From UMGS1975 sp959600905 (GTDB lineage Bacteria; Bacillota; Clostridia; Christensenellales; QAND01): DNA of 64,000 bases. Under the pieces are notes generated by a model. The model saw only the letters and a program-made list of their open reading frames with translations. It ran no database searches and was not told the origin of the DNA. How positions within the stretch are numbered: position 1 is the first letter of the stretch; each line of letters begins with the position of its first letter. Shown in pieces: positions 26,319 through 34,683 of this stretch. The stretch spans positions 1 through 64,000 of the forward strand of contig CAUGNO010000001.1 of the NCBI GenBank assembly GCA_959600905.1, in the 5' to 3' direction. The position numbers were made by a program, and so were the translations under genes.

Positions 26319-26345
26319 AAAAAGCAGCCTCGGCTGCTTTTTTTG
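26319..26345 (+). terminator. Terminator after the bofC-like gene
   Basis: AAAAAGCAGC-CTCG-GCTGCTTTTTTT. Confidence 0.88.
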
Positions 26346-26423
26346 ATTCCGTTGCTTTTTGTAGGAAAATGAGAGGTGATGCTTTATAAAGAAAGAAAAC
26401 AAATAAAAACCAGGGGGAAAGAA

Positions 26424-27032
26424 ATGGGTAAAATTGTAGGATACGTGCGGGTATCATCCAAGGATCAAAACGCTGACAGACAAATGGACGAGATGGAAAA
26501 GAGAGGCGTACTACGAAAGCATATCTATTTAGACCAGAAAAGCGGCTGCAATTTTGAACGGCCATCCTACCGAAAAATGATACGAGAGATTCGAAAAGGA
26601 GATCTTATTCTCATCAAAAGCATCGATAGGCTGGGCAGAAATTACAGGGAAGTGATAGAGCAATGGCAGCTATTGACAAGAGATAAAGGAGTGGACGTCA
26701 GGGTGCTGGATATGCCGCTTTTGGATACCACCATTGCCAAGGACCTATTGGGAACATTTATCAGCGATTTGGTATTGCAGCTGCTTTCGTTTGTAGCGGA
26801 AAACGAGCGAGCTATGATCCGCGCCAGACAGGCGGAAGGGATAGAAGCTGCCAGGCGAAGGGGTGTAAAATTTGGACGCCCCCGAAGAGAAAAGCCGCCT
26901 TGGTTTGATGCGGTATACCGCCAATGGCGGCGAGGAGAGATTACACAGAAAAAGGCTGCGGAACGCTTGGGCCTGCCCGTATCCACCTTTGCCATGATGG
27001 CCAAACGAGAAATGGAACAAAATGCAGACTAA
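26424..27032 (+). CDS. Small serine recombinase (resolvase/invertase family)
   Basis: 202 residues. The catalytic domain begins VGYVRVSSKDQNADRQ (nucleophile Ser11). The conserved IKSIDRLGRNYREVIEQW segment and long E-helix ERAMIRARQAEGIEAA follow. After GVKFGRPR comes a C-terminal helix-turn-helix of about 45 residues (ITQKKAAERLGLPVSTFAMM). These proteins cut and rejoin DNA at paired sites. No transposase, cargo or inverted-repeat pair is visible around it, so this is a lone chromosomal copy. The start is the ATG at 26424 behind AGGGGGAAAG; an ATG at 26379 with GAGAGG almost touching it is less likely. Confidence 0.88.
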   Translation: MGKIVGYVRVSSKDQNADRQMDEMEKRGVLRKHIYLDQKSGCNFERPSYRKMIREIRKGDLILIKSIDRLGRNYREVIEQWQLLTRDKGVDVRVLDMPLLDTTIAKDLLGTFISDLVLQLLSFVAENERAMIRARQAEGIEAARRRGVKFGRPRREKPPWFDAVYRQWRRGEITQKKAAERLGLPVSTFAMMAKREMEQNAD

Positions 27033-27054
27033 ATTTATCGATGTAGAACTGTTA

Positions 27055-27083
27055 TTGCGCAAATAGGCAAAAAAGGATACAAT
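27055..27083 (+). promoter_or_regulatory. Sigma-A promoter of proA
   Basis: TTGCGC, a 17-bp spacer and TACAAT at 27078-27083, 30 bases before the proA ATG. Confidence 0.6.
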
Positions 27084-27112
27084 TTACCATAAAGGAAAGG
27101 GGCTGGACAACG

Positions 27113-28360
27113 ATGATCACTGTACTGGAGCAGGCAAGGCAGGCGCGGGAAGCGGCCGCTGGGATGGGCTTGCTGGATACTGCACAGAAAAATGAGATGC
27201 TCAAAGCAATGGCAAGGGCCTTGATAGAGGGGCAGGAGGAGATCCTGCAAGCCAATGCCGAGGATCTGGCGCATGCGAAAGAAAATGGGGTAAGACAGGT
27301 GATGATGGATCGCCTGGCATTGACGAGCCAGCGCATTGCGGATATGGCTGTGGGTGTGGAACAGGTAGCAGCGCTGCCGGATCCTGTAGGGCTGACGCTG
27401 GAGATGATAGAGCGCCCCAACGGACTGAAGATAGAAAAGAGATCCGTACCGATGGGCGTCGTAGGGATCATTTTTGAGGCCAGGCCCAATGTAACGGCGG
27501 ATGCCATTGCACTTTGCGTAAAAAGCGGGAATGCTTGTGTGCTGCGCGGCGGAAAAGAAGCTTTTTTGAGCAACTGTAAAATCGCGGAGATTATGGCGGG
27601 CGCGGCGCAGAGATGTGGTATGCCAGCAGGCGCTGTACAGCTGATTCAGGATACGTCCAGGCAGTCTGCAATGGAGATGATGCGCTGCAACGGGTATATT
27701 GATGTGCTTATCCCAAGGGGAGGTGCCGGGCTGATTCGCTCTGTCGTGGAAAATGCCAGCGTACCAGTGATTGAGACAGGGGTAGGAAACTGCCATGTAT
27801 ATGTAGACAAAGCAGCAGATTTGGAGATGGCGTCAAAGATTGTAATCAACGGAAAATGCCAGCGCCCATCGGTTTGCAATGCTGTTGAAACGCTATTGGT
27901 GCATAAGGACATCGCAGATGCATTTTTGCCGGATATGGCGAAGATGCTGATAGAAATGGGTGTGGCGTTGCGTGGGTGTGATCGCTGCCTTGCGCTTGTG
28001 CCAGAGATGAACGCGGCGACGGAAGAGGATTATGCTACGGAATTCAACGACCTGATCTTAGCGGTAAAGGTAGTTGACGCGTTAGACGATGCCATTGCTC
28101 ATATTGCAAAATATGGTACGGGACACAGTGAATGCATTGTGACAAAGGATCAGGCTGCGGCAGAAAAATTCCAAAAAGAAGTGAATGCGGCCGCCGTGTA
28201 TGCCAATGCTTCAACACGCTTTACCGATGGTTTTGAGTTCGGATTTGGAGCAGAGATCGGCATCAGCACGCAAAAGCTTCATGCCAGGGGGCCCATGGGC
28301 CTGCCGGCGCTTACGAGCTATAAATACGTTGTGACCGGCGATGGACAAGTTCGCGGATAA
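27113..28360 (+). CDS. proA: Gamma-glutamyl phosphate reductase
   Basis: 415 residues, an aldehyde-dehydrogenase-fold enzyme that reduces gamma-glutamyl phosphate to glutamate semialdehyde with NADPH, the second step of proline synthesis. The catalytic cysteine is Cys255 in KCQRPSVCNA; the E-R-P-N-V-T block (FEARPNVTADA) is also present. The usual partner proB (glutamate 5-kinase) is not next to it. It is probably cotranscribed with ruvC, which starts 14 bases after its stop. Confidence 0.96.
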   Translation: MITVLEQARQAREAAAGMGLLDTAQKNEMLKAMARALIEGQEEILQANAEDLAHAKENGVRQVMMDRLALTSQRIADMAVGVEQVAALPDPVGLTLEMIERPNGLKIEKRSVPMGVVGIIFEARPNVTADAIALCVKSGNACVLRGGKEAFLSNCKIAEIMAGAAQRCGMPAGAVQLIQDTSRQSAMEMMRCNGYIDVLIPRGGAGLIRSVVENASVPVIETGVGNCHVYVDKAADLEMASKIVINGKCQRPSVCNAVETLLVHKDIADAFLPDMAKMLIEMGVALRGCDRCLALVPEMNAATEEDYATEFNDLILAVKVVDALDDAIAHIAKYGTGHSECIVTKDQAAAEKFQKEVNAAAVYANASTRFTDGFEFGFGAEIGISTQKLHARGPMGLPALTSYKYVVTGDGQVRG

Positions 28361-28374
28361 ACGGGGGAAGCGGC

Positions 28375-28872
28375 TTGATCATTTTAGGACTAGACCCGGG
28401 CCTTGCCATTTTGGGATATGGGGTCATTGAGGTTTTGCCGGGGAAAAAGATGCGCGCCGTGGATTATGGCTGCGTGTTTACCGAAGCGCATACGCCATTG
28501 CCGGACAGATTGATGAAAATATCCGACGGGATTGCTATGCTGTTTGAAACGTATCGGCCGGATGCTGTTTCCATGGAGGAATTGTTTTTTGCGAAAAATG
28601 TGAAAACAGGAATCATGGTGGCGCAGGCAAGGGGCGTGGCACTGGAAGGGTGCGCGAGGCGTACCAAGGAATTGTATGAATATACGCCGCTTCAGGTAAA
28701 GCAGGCGGTCGTAGGATACGGGCGTGCAGAAAAGCAGCAGGTGCAGTTTATGGTAAAGACACTGTTGCAGCTGCGTGAAATTCCAAAGCCGGACGATGCG
28801 GCGGATGCGCTGGCCATTGCGATTTGCCATGCCAATTCCTGCCGGATGCCGCAGAATTTTAAGATAGAATAA
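28375..28872 (+). CDS. ruvC: Holliday junction resolvase RuvC
   Basis: 165 residues. The four catalytic carboxylates are in place: Asp7 (LGLDPG), Glu68 (MEELFFAKN), Asp141 and Asp144 (DAADALA). It cuts Holliday junctions delivered by RuvAB. The start is TTG at 28375, just after GGGGGAAG. First of ruvC-ruvA-ruvB. Confidence 0.96.
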   Translation: MIILGLDPGLAILGYGVIEVLPGKKMRAVDYGCVFTEAHTPLPDRLMKISDGIAMLFETYRPDAVSMEELFFAKNVKTGIMVAQARGVALEGCARRTKELYEYTPLQVKQAVVGYGRAEKQQVQFMVKTLLQLREIPKPDDAADALAIAICHANSCRMPQNFKIE

Positions 28873-28893
28873 ATACAGGAGCTAAAAGAACCG

Positions 28894-29490
28894 ATGTATG
28901 CTTTTATACAGGGAACGGTAGAAGATATTGCGCAGGATAGGGTCAGCGTAAACTGTGGCGGGGTAGGATATGAGATTTTGGCCAACCAGCGTACCATTGG
29001 CCAATGTGCTGTGGGAAAAGACACGCGGTTTTATACCTATCTATCAGTACGCGAGGATGCGATGGTGCTGTATGGTTTTTTGCATAAGGACGAGAAAGAA
29101 ATGTTCTTGCGGCTTATCAGCGTTTCGGGCATCGGACCAAAGGTAGGGCTATCCATCCTTTCTACCCTGACAGCTCAACAAGCAGCTATTGCCATTGTTT
29201 CTGGAGACGATAAGGTGCTGAGCAAAGTGCCGGGCATTGGTAAAAAGACGGCGCAGCGCCTGGTGCTGGAACTCAAAGGAACCATTGAAAACCAAGCTCT
29301 GATTGGGAAGATACCGGAGACAGGCCCTGCTGGTGACGAAAAGCAGGTTACAGACGCCATTGCGATTTTAACGGCCATGGGCTTTGCACCGTCTGATGCG
29401 GCGGCGGCCGTGGCGCTGATTCAGGCGGAGGGCGGTACTGCTGAGGAGATGGCTGTGGCAGCGCTGAGAAAATTGGATCGCATGAAGTAA
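28894..29490 (+). CDS. ruvA: Holliday junction branch-migration protein RuvA
   Basis: 198 residues: N-terminal OB fold (MYAFIQGTVEDIAQD), a central tandem helix-hairpin-helix domain (SGIGPKVGLSIL and VPGIGKKTAQRLVLEL), and a C-terminal three-helix RuvB-binding domain (DAIAILTAMGF). It binds the four-way junction as tetramers. Lies 21 bases after ruvC and 10 before ruvB. Confidence 0.96.
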   Translation: MYAFIQGTVEDIAQDRVSVNCGGVGYEILANQRTIGQCAVGKDTRFYTYLSVREDAMVLYGFLHKDEKEMFLRLISVSGIGPKVGLSILSTLTAQQAAIAIVSGDDKVLSKVPGIGKKTAQRLVLELKGTIENQALIGKIPETGPAGDEKQVTDAIAILTAMGFAPSDAAAAVALIQAEGGTAEEMAVAALRKLDRMK

Positions 29491-29500
29491 GGAGCAGCAT

Positions 29501-30547
29501 ATGGACGAAGATAGGATCTTAACATCGACCATGCGAAGCGAGGATATCGAGATCGACCAATCGCTGAGACCAAAGAGCATGGACGAATACATTGGACAGG
29601 AAAAGGTAAAAGAACAGCTGAAAATCTTTATCCAGGCTGCCAAAAACAGGGGCGAGGCATTGGATCATGTATTGTTTTATGGCCCGCCGGGCCTGGGAAA
29701 AACAACGCTGGCTTCCATCATCGCCAATGAAATGGGCGTTAATATGCGGCAAACGACAGGGCCGGCGTTTGAGCATCAGGGCGACCTAGCAAGCGTGCTT
29801 TCCAACCTCCAAGAAGGAGATGTGTTGTTTATCGATGAAATTCACCGGCTAAACAATGTAGTGGAGGAAAAGCTTTATACTGCCATGGAGGATTTTACGC
29901 TGGATATCATCATTGGCAAGGGGCCGAGCGCGCAGACAATGCGTTTGCCGCTTAATCCATTTACCCTGGTAGGCGCTACGACGCGGGCGGGCATGCTATC
30001 TAGCCCGCTGAGGGATCGGTTTGGCGTAATCAACCGATTGGAGCTTTACAATGATGAGGAATTGCAGCGCATTGTGGAACGGAGTGCCAGGATCATGAAG
30101 GTGAGCATCGAACCACAGGGCGCTAGGGAGATTGCCCGCAGGAGCAGGGGAACGCCGCGCATTGCAAACCGTCTGCTACGCCGTGTACGTGACTATGCAG
30201 AGATCAAGGCAGGCGGCGTTATCACGCGAGAGGTGGCAGATCAGGCGCTGCATTTGCTGGAAGTTGACGAGTTAGGATTGGATCAGACGGACCGCAATAT
30301 TTTGGAAGCGATTGTCTATAAATTCAATGGAGGCCCGGTGGGGCTGGAAACCTTGGCCGCGACGACGGGAGAGGAATCCGTAACCATTGAAGATGTATAC
30401 GAGCCGTTTTTGCTTCAGCTCGGTTTTCTGCAAAAGACACCGCGCGGCCGCGTGGCTACGGCTTTGGCCTATAAGCACTTGGGGGCCGAGGTACCGGATT
30501 CCTTACAGCAGGGACCCAAACAGACTTCGCTATTGGAAAATGAATAA
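29501..30547 (+). CDS. ruvB: Holliday junction helicase RuvB
   Basis: 348 residues, AAA+ motor of branch migration. Walker A GPPGLGKTT (Lys67), Walker B DEIH (112-115), sensor motif GATTRAG and a C-terminal winged helix. Last gene of the proA-ruvCAB unit, followed by a clear terminator. Confidence 0.97.
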   Translation: MDEDRILTSTMRSEDIEIDQSLRPKSMDEYIGQEKVKEQLKIFIQAAKNRGEALDHVLFYGPPGLGKTTLASIIANEMGVNMRQTTGPAFEHQGDLASVLSNLQEGDVLFIDEIHRLNNVVEEKLYTAMEDFTLDIIIGKGPSAQTMRLPLNPFTLVGATTRAGMLSSPLRDRFGVINRLELYNDEELQRIVERSARIMKVSIEPQGAREIARRSRGTPRIANRLLRRVRDYAEIKAGGVITREVADQALHLLEVDELGLDQTDRNILEAIVYKFNGGPVGLETLAATTGEESVTIEDVYEPFLLQLGFLQKTPRGRVATALAYKHLGAEVPDSLQQGPKQTSLLENE

Positions 30548-30555
30548 CAGAAGGG

Positions 30556-30581
30556 AAAACAGACCAGACGGTCTGTTTTTT
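30556..30581 (+). terminator. Terminator between ruvB and queA
   Basis: AAAACAGACC-AGAC-GGTCTGTTTTTT. It separates the ruv genes from queA, 18 bases before the queA start, so queA either relies on read-through or has a promoter inside ruvB. Confidence 0.85.
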
Positions 30582-30599
30582 CAAGACGAGGAGATAAAA

Positions 30600-31631
30600 A
30601 TGGATCGTGGACTGAAAACATCGGATTATCGGTATGATCTGCCGGAAGAACTCATCGCACAGACGCCGCTAGCGCAAAGGGATCATTCCAGGCTGATGGT
30701 CGTTCCCAAACAGGGGCAGTTTGAGCATAAGATTTTTACGGATATTGAGGATTACCTTTTACCGGGAGATGTGCTGGTCGTCAATGAAACGGCGGTTTTA
30801 CCGGCAAGACTACTTGGCCTTAGGGAAAGTACGGGTGCACATATTGAGGTGCTCTTGTTAAAGCAAGTGGGCGAAGACCGATGGGAAACATTGGTGCGCC
30901 CCGGCCGCAGGGTCAAGGAAGGAGAATGGCTGAGTTTTGGCGAAGGCAAGCTGCGTGCGTTTGTGGAAAAACGTACGGAGGCCGGCGGCAGAGTACTGAA
31001 ATTTATATATGACGGCATTTTTATGGAGGTATTGGATGCGTTGGGTCAAATGCCATTGCCTCCCTATATCCATGAAAAATTGGAGGACGGCGCCCGGTAC
31101 CAGACCGTATACGCAAAGACCGTAGGCAGCGCCGCAGCGCCGACTGCGGGCCTGCATTTTACGCCAGAACTACTGGATCGTCTTCAGGCAAAGGGCGTAA
31201 AGCTGGAAAAGGTGTTGCTGCATGTAGGTCTTGGCACTTTCCGTCCGGTAAGTGTGGAGAATGTACAGGAGCATGTGATGCATTCGGAGTATTTTGAGAT
31301 CACACAGCCGGTGGTAGATAGCATAAGCCAAGCTAAAAAAGAGGGGCATCGCGTCTTTGCTGTAGGAACAACCAGCGTGCGTGTACTGGAAACAGCGGCC
31401 AGCGAGGGCACATTGAAAGCCCAGAGCGGCTGGACAGATATTTTTATCTATCCTGGGTTTGAGTTTCGCGTTGTAGACGCGCTGATTACCAATTTCCACT
31501 TACCGGAATCCACATTGATGATGCTGGTCAGCGCCTTTGCAGGAAGGGAGCGTATTTTGCAGGCCTATCAGGAGGCAGTGAACCAAAGATACCGTTTCTT
31601 TAGCTTTGGGGATGCTATGCTACTACTATAA
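30600..31631 (+). CDS. queA: S-adenosylmethionine:tRNA ribosyltransferase-isomerase
   Basis: 343 residues; makes epoxyqueuosine in tRNA from preQ1 and the ribosyl part of SAM. Typical segments are DYRYDLPEELIAQTP at the N-terminus, SAAAPTAGLHFT in the middle and NFHLPESTLMMLVSAFAG near the C-terminus. The start is the ATG at 30600, 7 bases after GAGGAG; the longer open frame upstream runs through ruvB. The pathway partner tgt lies 1.4 kb downstream, separated by a gene-poor stretch and a minus-strand ferritin gene. Confidence 0.96.
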   Translation: MDRGLKTSDYRYDLPEELIAQTPLAQRDHSRLMVVPKQGQFEHKIFTDIEDYLLPGDVLVVNETAVLPARLLGLRESTGAHIEVLLLKQVGEDRWETLVRPGRRVKEGEWLSFGEGKLRAFVEKRTEAGGRVLKFIYDGIFMEVLDALGQMPLPPYIHEKLEDGARYQTVYAKTVGSAAAPTAGLHFTPELLDRLQAKGVKLEKVLLHVGLGTFRPVSVENVQEHVMHSEYFEITQPVVDSISQAKKEGHRVFAVGTTSVRVLETAASEGTLKAQSGWTDIFIYPGFEFRVVDALITNFHLPESTLMMLVSAFAGRERILQAYQEAVNQRYRFFSFGDAMLLL

Positions 31632-32030
31632 GGGGTAGATTAAAAAGATAGGTAAACTTCTTGTTTGTATTGCGTATGGATGGTAGCTAAAACCCGATGA
31701 TGGGTATCGACATAATAAACAAAAATGTAAAGAAATGGACAGAAAATAGGTTGCTGTTTTGTGTAAAGATGGAAAATCATAAGTTTACATTATCTATTGT
31801 GGATTATGCTGTATAGCAAATTTATAATAGGCTGCAAAAAGTAAATTGTATACAAAGTATAGGATAAGTTCGAACGTCTATAAAGCGTAAAGTTTCGTTT
31901 TATGCCGCTGTACAATGCAATGTAAACTGGTGATATTTCTGAAAAGAATTGTAGCGTTTTGGCAAGCTGTACATCACATAAATCATTTCTCATCTATTAA
32001 AAAGCGGACAGGTCGATATCTTTAATATGT
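31632..32030. other. Gene-free AT-rich interval
   Basis: About 400 bases with no convincing gene. Short open frames on the minus strand have no ribosome binding site and unusual composition. There is no strong terminator for queA, no promoter of good quality and no obvious repeat. It is markedly more AT-rich than its neighbours and may be the remains of a lost or inserted segment. Confidence 0.5.
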
Positions 32031-32031
32031 G

Positions 32032-32067
32032 GATAAAGGAAAAGGGGCAGATAATTTCTGCCCCTTT
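32032..32067 (-). terminator. Terminator of the ferritin gene
   Basis: AAAGGGGCAGA / TCTGCCCCTTT, an 11-bp stem, followed on the minus strand by a T-rich tract. Confidence 0.8.
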
Positions 32068-32080
32068 AAATTGAGTTTGC

Positions 32081-32596
32081 TTACAGGGTAAGGGAAGGCG
32101 CCGTATATGTACGGGCACCGAGCTCTTGATCCAGCATATACAACCCTTTGGCGTCTGTACCGAATAGCTCCATCTTTTTGATGAGATCTGTTGCATTGGT
32201 TTCTTCTTCACCCTGCTCCTTGACAAACCAATCCAAAAACTGTACCGTTCTAAAATCCTTTGCCTCAGCAGCGGCATCATAGATTGTATGTATCAACTCG
32301 GTTACATACTGCTCGTGTTTCAAGGCAGCTTTCAATGGGTCTATATTCTCTTTCAAGCCAGATACATCTGGTTTATCAATTGCTTCAAAGGTGATTGGCA
32401 GATCATTGTTTTGCATGTACTTGACAAACAACATGGCATGATCGCGTTCTTCCTGTGCCTGTACTTGGTACCAGTTTGCAAAGCCATCCAACCCTTTATC
32501 GTCATAAAAATTGGAAAAGCTCAAATACAAGTAAGCAGAATAGAACTCCTTGTTGATCTGCGTATTCAGCAGCTTGGCAACTTTTTCATTCAACAT
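32081..32596 (-). CDS. ftnA: Ferritin (non-heme, bacterial FtnA type)
   Basis: 171 residues of a four-helix ferritin that oxidises Fe(II) and stores ferric iron in a 24-mer shell. Ferroxidase ligands are visible: Glu in NKEFYSAYLYLSFSN, EERDH (ExxH), and the later FVKEQGEEE helix with Glu and Gln. Translation most likely begins at the ATG at 32596, 9 bases after AAGGAG; TTG codons at 32602-32605 are too close to the ribosome binding site. It is monocistronic on the minus strand inside what is elsewhere a queA-tgt gene pair. Confidence 0.95.
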   Translation of the reverse strand: MLNEKVAKLLNTQINKEFYSAYLYLSFSNFYDDKGLDGFANWYQVQAQEERDHAMLFVKYMQNNDLPITFEAIDKPDVSGLKENIDPLKAALKHEQYVTELIHTIYDAAAEAKDFRTVQFLDWFVKEQGEEETNATDLIKKMELFGTDAKGLYMLDQELGARTYTAPSLTL

Positions 32597-32668
32597 ATCC
32601 AACAACTCCTTTTTGCTGAAAACCGAGTTTTTAATTTACTCTTGGTTTTGGTTAGTTTAATCATACTT

Positions 32669-32697
32669 ATTATAGAATATTCTGGTATAAAATACAA
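32669..32697 (-). promoter_or_regulatory. Sigma-A promoter of ferritin
   Basis: On the minus strand: TTGTAT (32692-32697), a 17-bp spacer and perfect TATAAT (32669-32674). The leader of about 65 bases is AT-rich, with no clear Fur box. Confidence 0.65.
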
Positions 32698-32941
32698 ATC
32701 AAGACTCGTCGCCGGAATTTAAAGAAATCTCAATATATTTGGCATAATATACATAATAGAAATAAAGATGATTTACATTCTTTAAGGTTGAAAGATAATT
32801 GACAATTCATTGGGTTTTTGCGCAAGATAAGTATACAATAATATGAAATTTATCTTAAAATAGAAATGGAATAGAAATTCATATTTACATTTCAAATCAA
32901 TGCAAACCATTCAATGCCTACGATGAGAACGATCAAGAGAT

Positions 32942-32970
32942 TTGAACAGAACAGATAAACATGATATTAT
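32942..32970 (+). promoter_or_regulatory. Sigma-A promoter of tgt
   Basis: TTGAAC, a 17-bp spacer and TATTAT (32965-32970) with an extended -10 TGA. The stretch 32700-32940 between this promoter and the divergent ferritin promoter is AT-rich, with no gene or other signal I can support. Confidence 0.62.
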
Positions 32971-32992
32971 ATAAATTCAACTGTGGTTGAGA

Positions 32993-33011
32993 GATTATAA
33001 ACCTTATAATC
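32993..33011. repeat. Perfect inverted repeat in the tgt leader
   Basis: GATTATAA-ACC-TTATAATC: 8-bp arms with a 3-base centre, about 16 bases downstream of the predicted transcription start and 27 before the tgt ATG. It could be an operator or a weak RNA hairpin. Confidence 0.5.
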
Positions 33012-33038
33012 AAATCCAATCAAATCAAGGAGATCAAC

Positions 33039-34148
33039 ATGGCAATTTCCTATACATTGGTGCATCAGGATAAGCATACGGGCGCGCGTGCCGGCATTTT
33101 GCATACACCGCACGGCGATATTCCAACACCGGTCTATATGCCGGTTGGCACGCAAGCGACGGTAAAGGCGATAACGCCGCAGGAGCTTTGGGATATGGGG
33201 GCTCGTATTATTTTAAGCAATACCTATCATTTGGCGATGAGGCCCGGAAGCGGCTTGATCCAAGAGGCGGGCGGATTGCATGAATTTATGCGGTGGCCTG
33301 GCGCTGTGCTGACGGATAGCGGCGGTTTCCAAGTATTTTCGTTATCCGGAACAAGAAAAGTTACTGAAGAAGGGGTTGAGTTCCGATCGCATATTGATGG
33401 GAGCAAACATTTTTTTACACCGGAAAGCGTGATGCAAACGGAAGAAGAATTAGGCGCGGACATCATCATGGCGTTTGACGAATGCGCGCACCATGATGTG
33501 GATAAAAAATATGCGATGGCTGCGATGCGCCGAACGCATAATTGGGCAGAGCGATGCAAAAAGGCGCATAGCAATACGGAAAAGCAATCCTTATTTGGCA
33601 TTGTGCAAGGCGGTATGTTTGAAGATCTAAGGGCCATTAGCGCAAAAACCATCGATGCGATGGATTTTCCGGGCAACGCAATTGGAGGATTGAGCGTAGG
33701 AGAGGAAAAACCGGTGATGTATCGGTTATTAGAGGTAACAACACCGCTTTTGGCCCCTGAAAAACCTCGCTACTTAATGGGCGTAGGAAGCCCGGACTGC
33801 CTGATTCAGGGCGTTTTGCGCGGGGTGGACATGTTTGACTGTGTGATGCAGACAAGAATGGGAAGAACGGGCGCTGCATTTACCAGGAAAAAGCGCATCA
33901 ATTTGCGTAATGCCAAATATGCGCGTGATTTTTCACCGATAGAGGAATCTTGCCAATGCCCCGCATGTAAGGCAGGGTTTACAAAAGCGTATATCCGTCA
34001 TCTCATCTATGCGCAAGAAATTTTGGCAGCGCGATTGATCAGTATGCATAATGTTTACTTTACCATCGATTTGATGCGCCGAATGAGAGAGGCGATTTTG
34101 GAAGATCGTATGATGGAATTTGCGCAGGAAAACATGCCGGATGCTTGA
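33039..34148 (+). CDS. tgt: tRNA-guanine transglycosylase
   Basis: 369 residues; exchanges the wobble guanine of GUN-anticodon tRNAs for preQ1. Asp93 in TDSGGFQVFSL and the nucleophile Asp267 in FDCVMQTR are present. The zinc site is Cys305, Cys307, Cys310 and His337. AAGGAG precedes the ATG. yajC follows after 54 bases, as in many bacteria, and is probably cotranscribed. Confidence 0.97.
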   Translation: MAISYTLVHQDKHTGARAGILHTPHGDIPTPVYMPVGTQATVKAITPQELWDMGARIILSNTYHLAMRPGSGLIQEAGGLHEFMRWPGAVLTDSGGFQVFSLSGTRKVTEEGVEFRSHIDGSKHFFTPESVMQTEEELGADIIMAFDECAHHDVDKKYAMAAMRRTHNWAERCKKAHSNTEKQSLFGIVQGGMFEDLRAISAKTIDAMDFPGNAIGGLSVGEEKPVMYRLLEVTTPLLAPEKPRYLMGVGSPDCLIQGVLRGVDMFDCVMQTRMGRTGAAFTRKKRINLRNAKYARDFSPIEESCQCPACKAGFTKAYIRHLIYAQEILAARLISMHNVYFTIDLMRRMREAILEDRMMEFAQENMPDA

Positions 34149-34202
34149 CGCCATTCTTTGTTTCATGTAGGATATGAATAGCTTGTTTATGGAGGAAAAA
34201 AC

Positions 34203-34550
34203 ATGGATCAGAACATAGGGACAATGATCACACAAATCCTGCCTTTGCTGCTGCTGATTACTGTGATTCTCTTTATTACCATCATGCCGCAGAGAAAGCG
34301 TGAGAAGCAGGTAAAGCAGATGCTGGAGGAGATGAAAAAGGGCGATTGGGTCCGTACCATCGGCGGCGTTGTGGGCAGGGTATATGCTGTAAAAGGAGAA
34401 AATGTGGTCTTGGAAACCGGCCCTGATAAGGTAAAAGTGACCTTTACCAAGGGTGCGATTGCTACGGTCGGCGACGCTGAGGTTGAGGCAGACGGCCTGG
34501 CTGAGTCCGATATTAAAATGGCGACAAAGGACGGCAAAAAAGAGAAATAA
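34203..34550 (+). CDS. yajC: Preprotein translocase accessory subunit YajC
   Basis: 115 residues with one N-terminal membrane helix (about 8-27), the IMPQRKREKQVKQM motif right after it, and a small SH3-like cytoplasmic domain (GDWVRTIGGVVGRVYAV). It associates with SecDF. In the usual order secD follows directly; here an alcohol dehydrogenase and a TIGR04086 gene intervene. Confidence 0.95.
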   Translation: MDQNIGTMITQILPLLLLITVILFITIMPQRKREKQVKQMLEEMKKGDWVRTIGGVVGRVYAVKGENVVLETGPDKVKVTFTKGAIATVGDAEVEADGLAESDIKMATKDGKKEK

Positions 34551-34571
34551 TCTTGACGTATAACCATAGGA

Positions 34572-34597
34572 TTATCCCGGAGAACTCTCCGGGATAA
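34572..34597. promoter_or_regulatory. 11-bp perfect dyad upstream of the alcohol dehydrogenase
   Basis: TTATCCCGGAG-AACT-CTCCGGGATAA. No T run follows, so it is a poor terminator for yajC. It ends just before an extended -10 and covers the place where the -35 would lie, the usual position for an operator. It could also act as a 3' RNA-stabilising hairpin for yajC. Confidence 0.5.
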
Positions 34598-34598
34598 C

Positions 34599-34607
34599 TG
34601 CTATACA
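34599..34607 (+). promoter_or_regulatory. Extended -10 promoter of the alcohol dehydrogenase
   Basis: TGCTATACA, an extended -10 at 34599-34607. The predicted leader is about 70 bases. Confidence 0.45.
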
Positions 34608-34683
34608 ATGCATACTTGCACTTAGGGGCTGAAGGACCTGAAAGTGCCAGAATAAATCTAAAAGAAAGAAGGAGCAAGAGGAC

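Noticed and set aside
30387..30599. N-terminal extension of queA through the end of ruvB
   Set aside because: The extension is out-of-frame ruvB sequence crossing a terminator. GAGGAG before the ATG at 30600 and the family N-terminus fix the start there.
31790..31993. 67-codon minus-strand open frame in the gap after queA
   Set aside because: Low-quality composition, no ribosome binding site, and no recognisable feature beyond random hydrophobic residues.
32971..33038. preQ1 riboswitch in front of tgt
   Set aside because: The leader lacks the C-rich loop and A-rich tail of known preQ1 aptamers; only a simple inverted repeat is visible.
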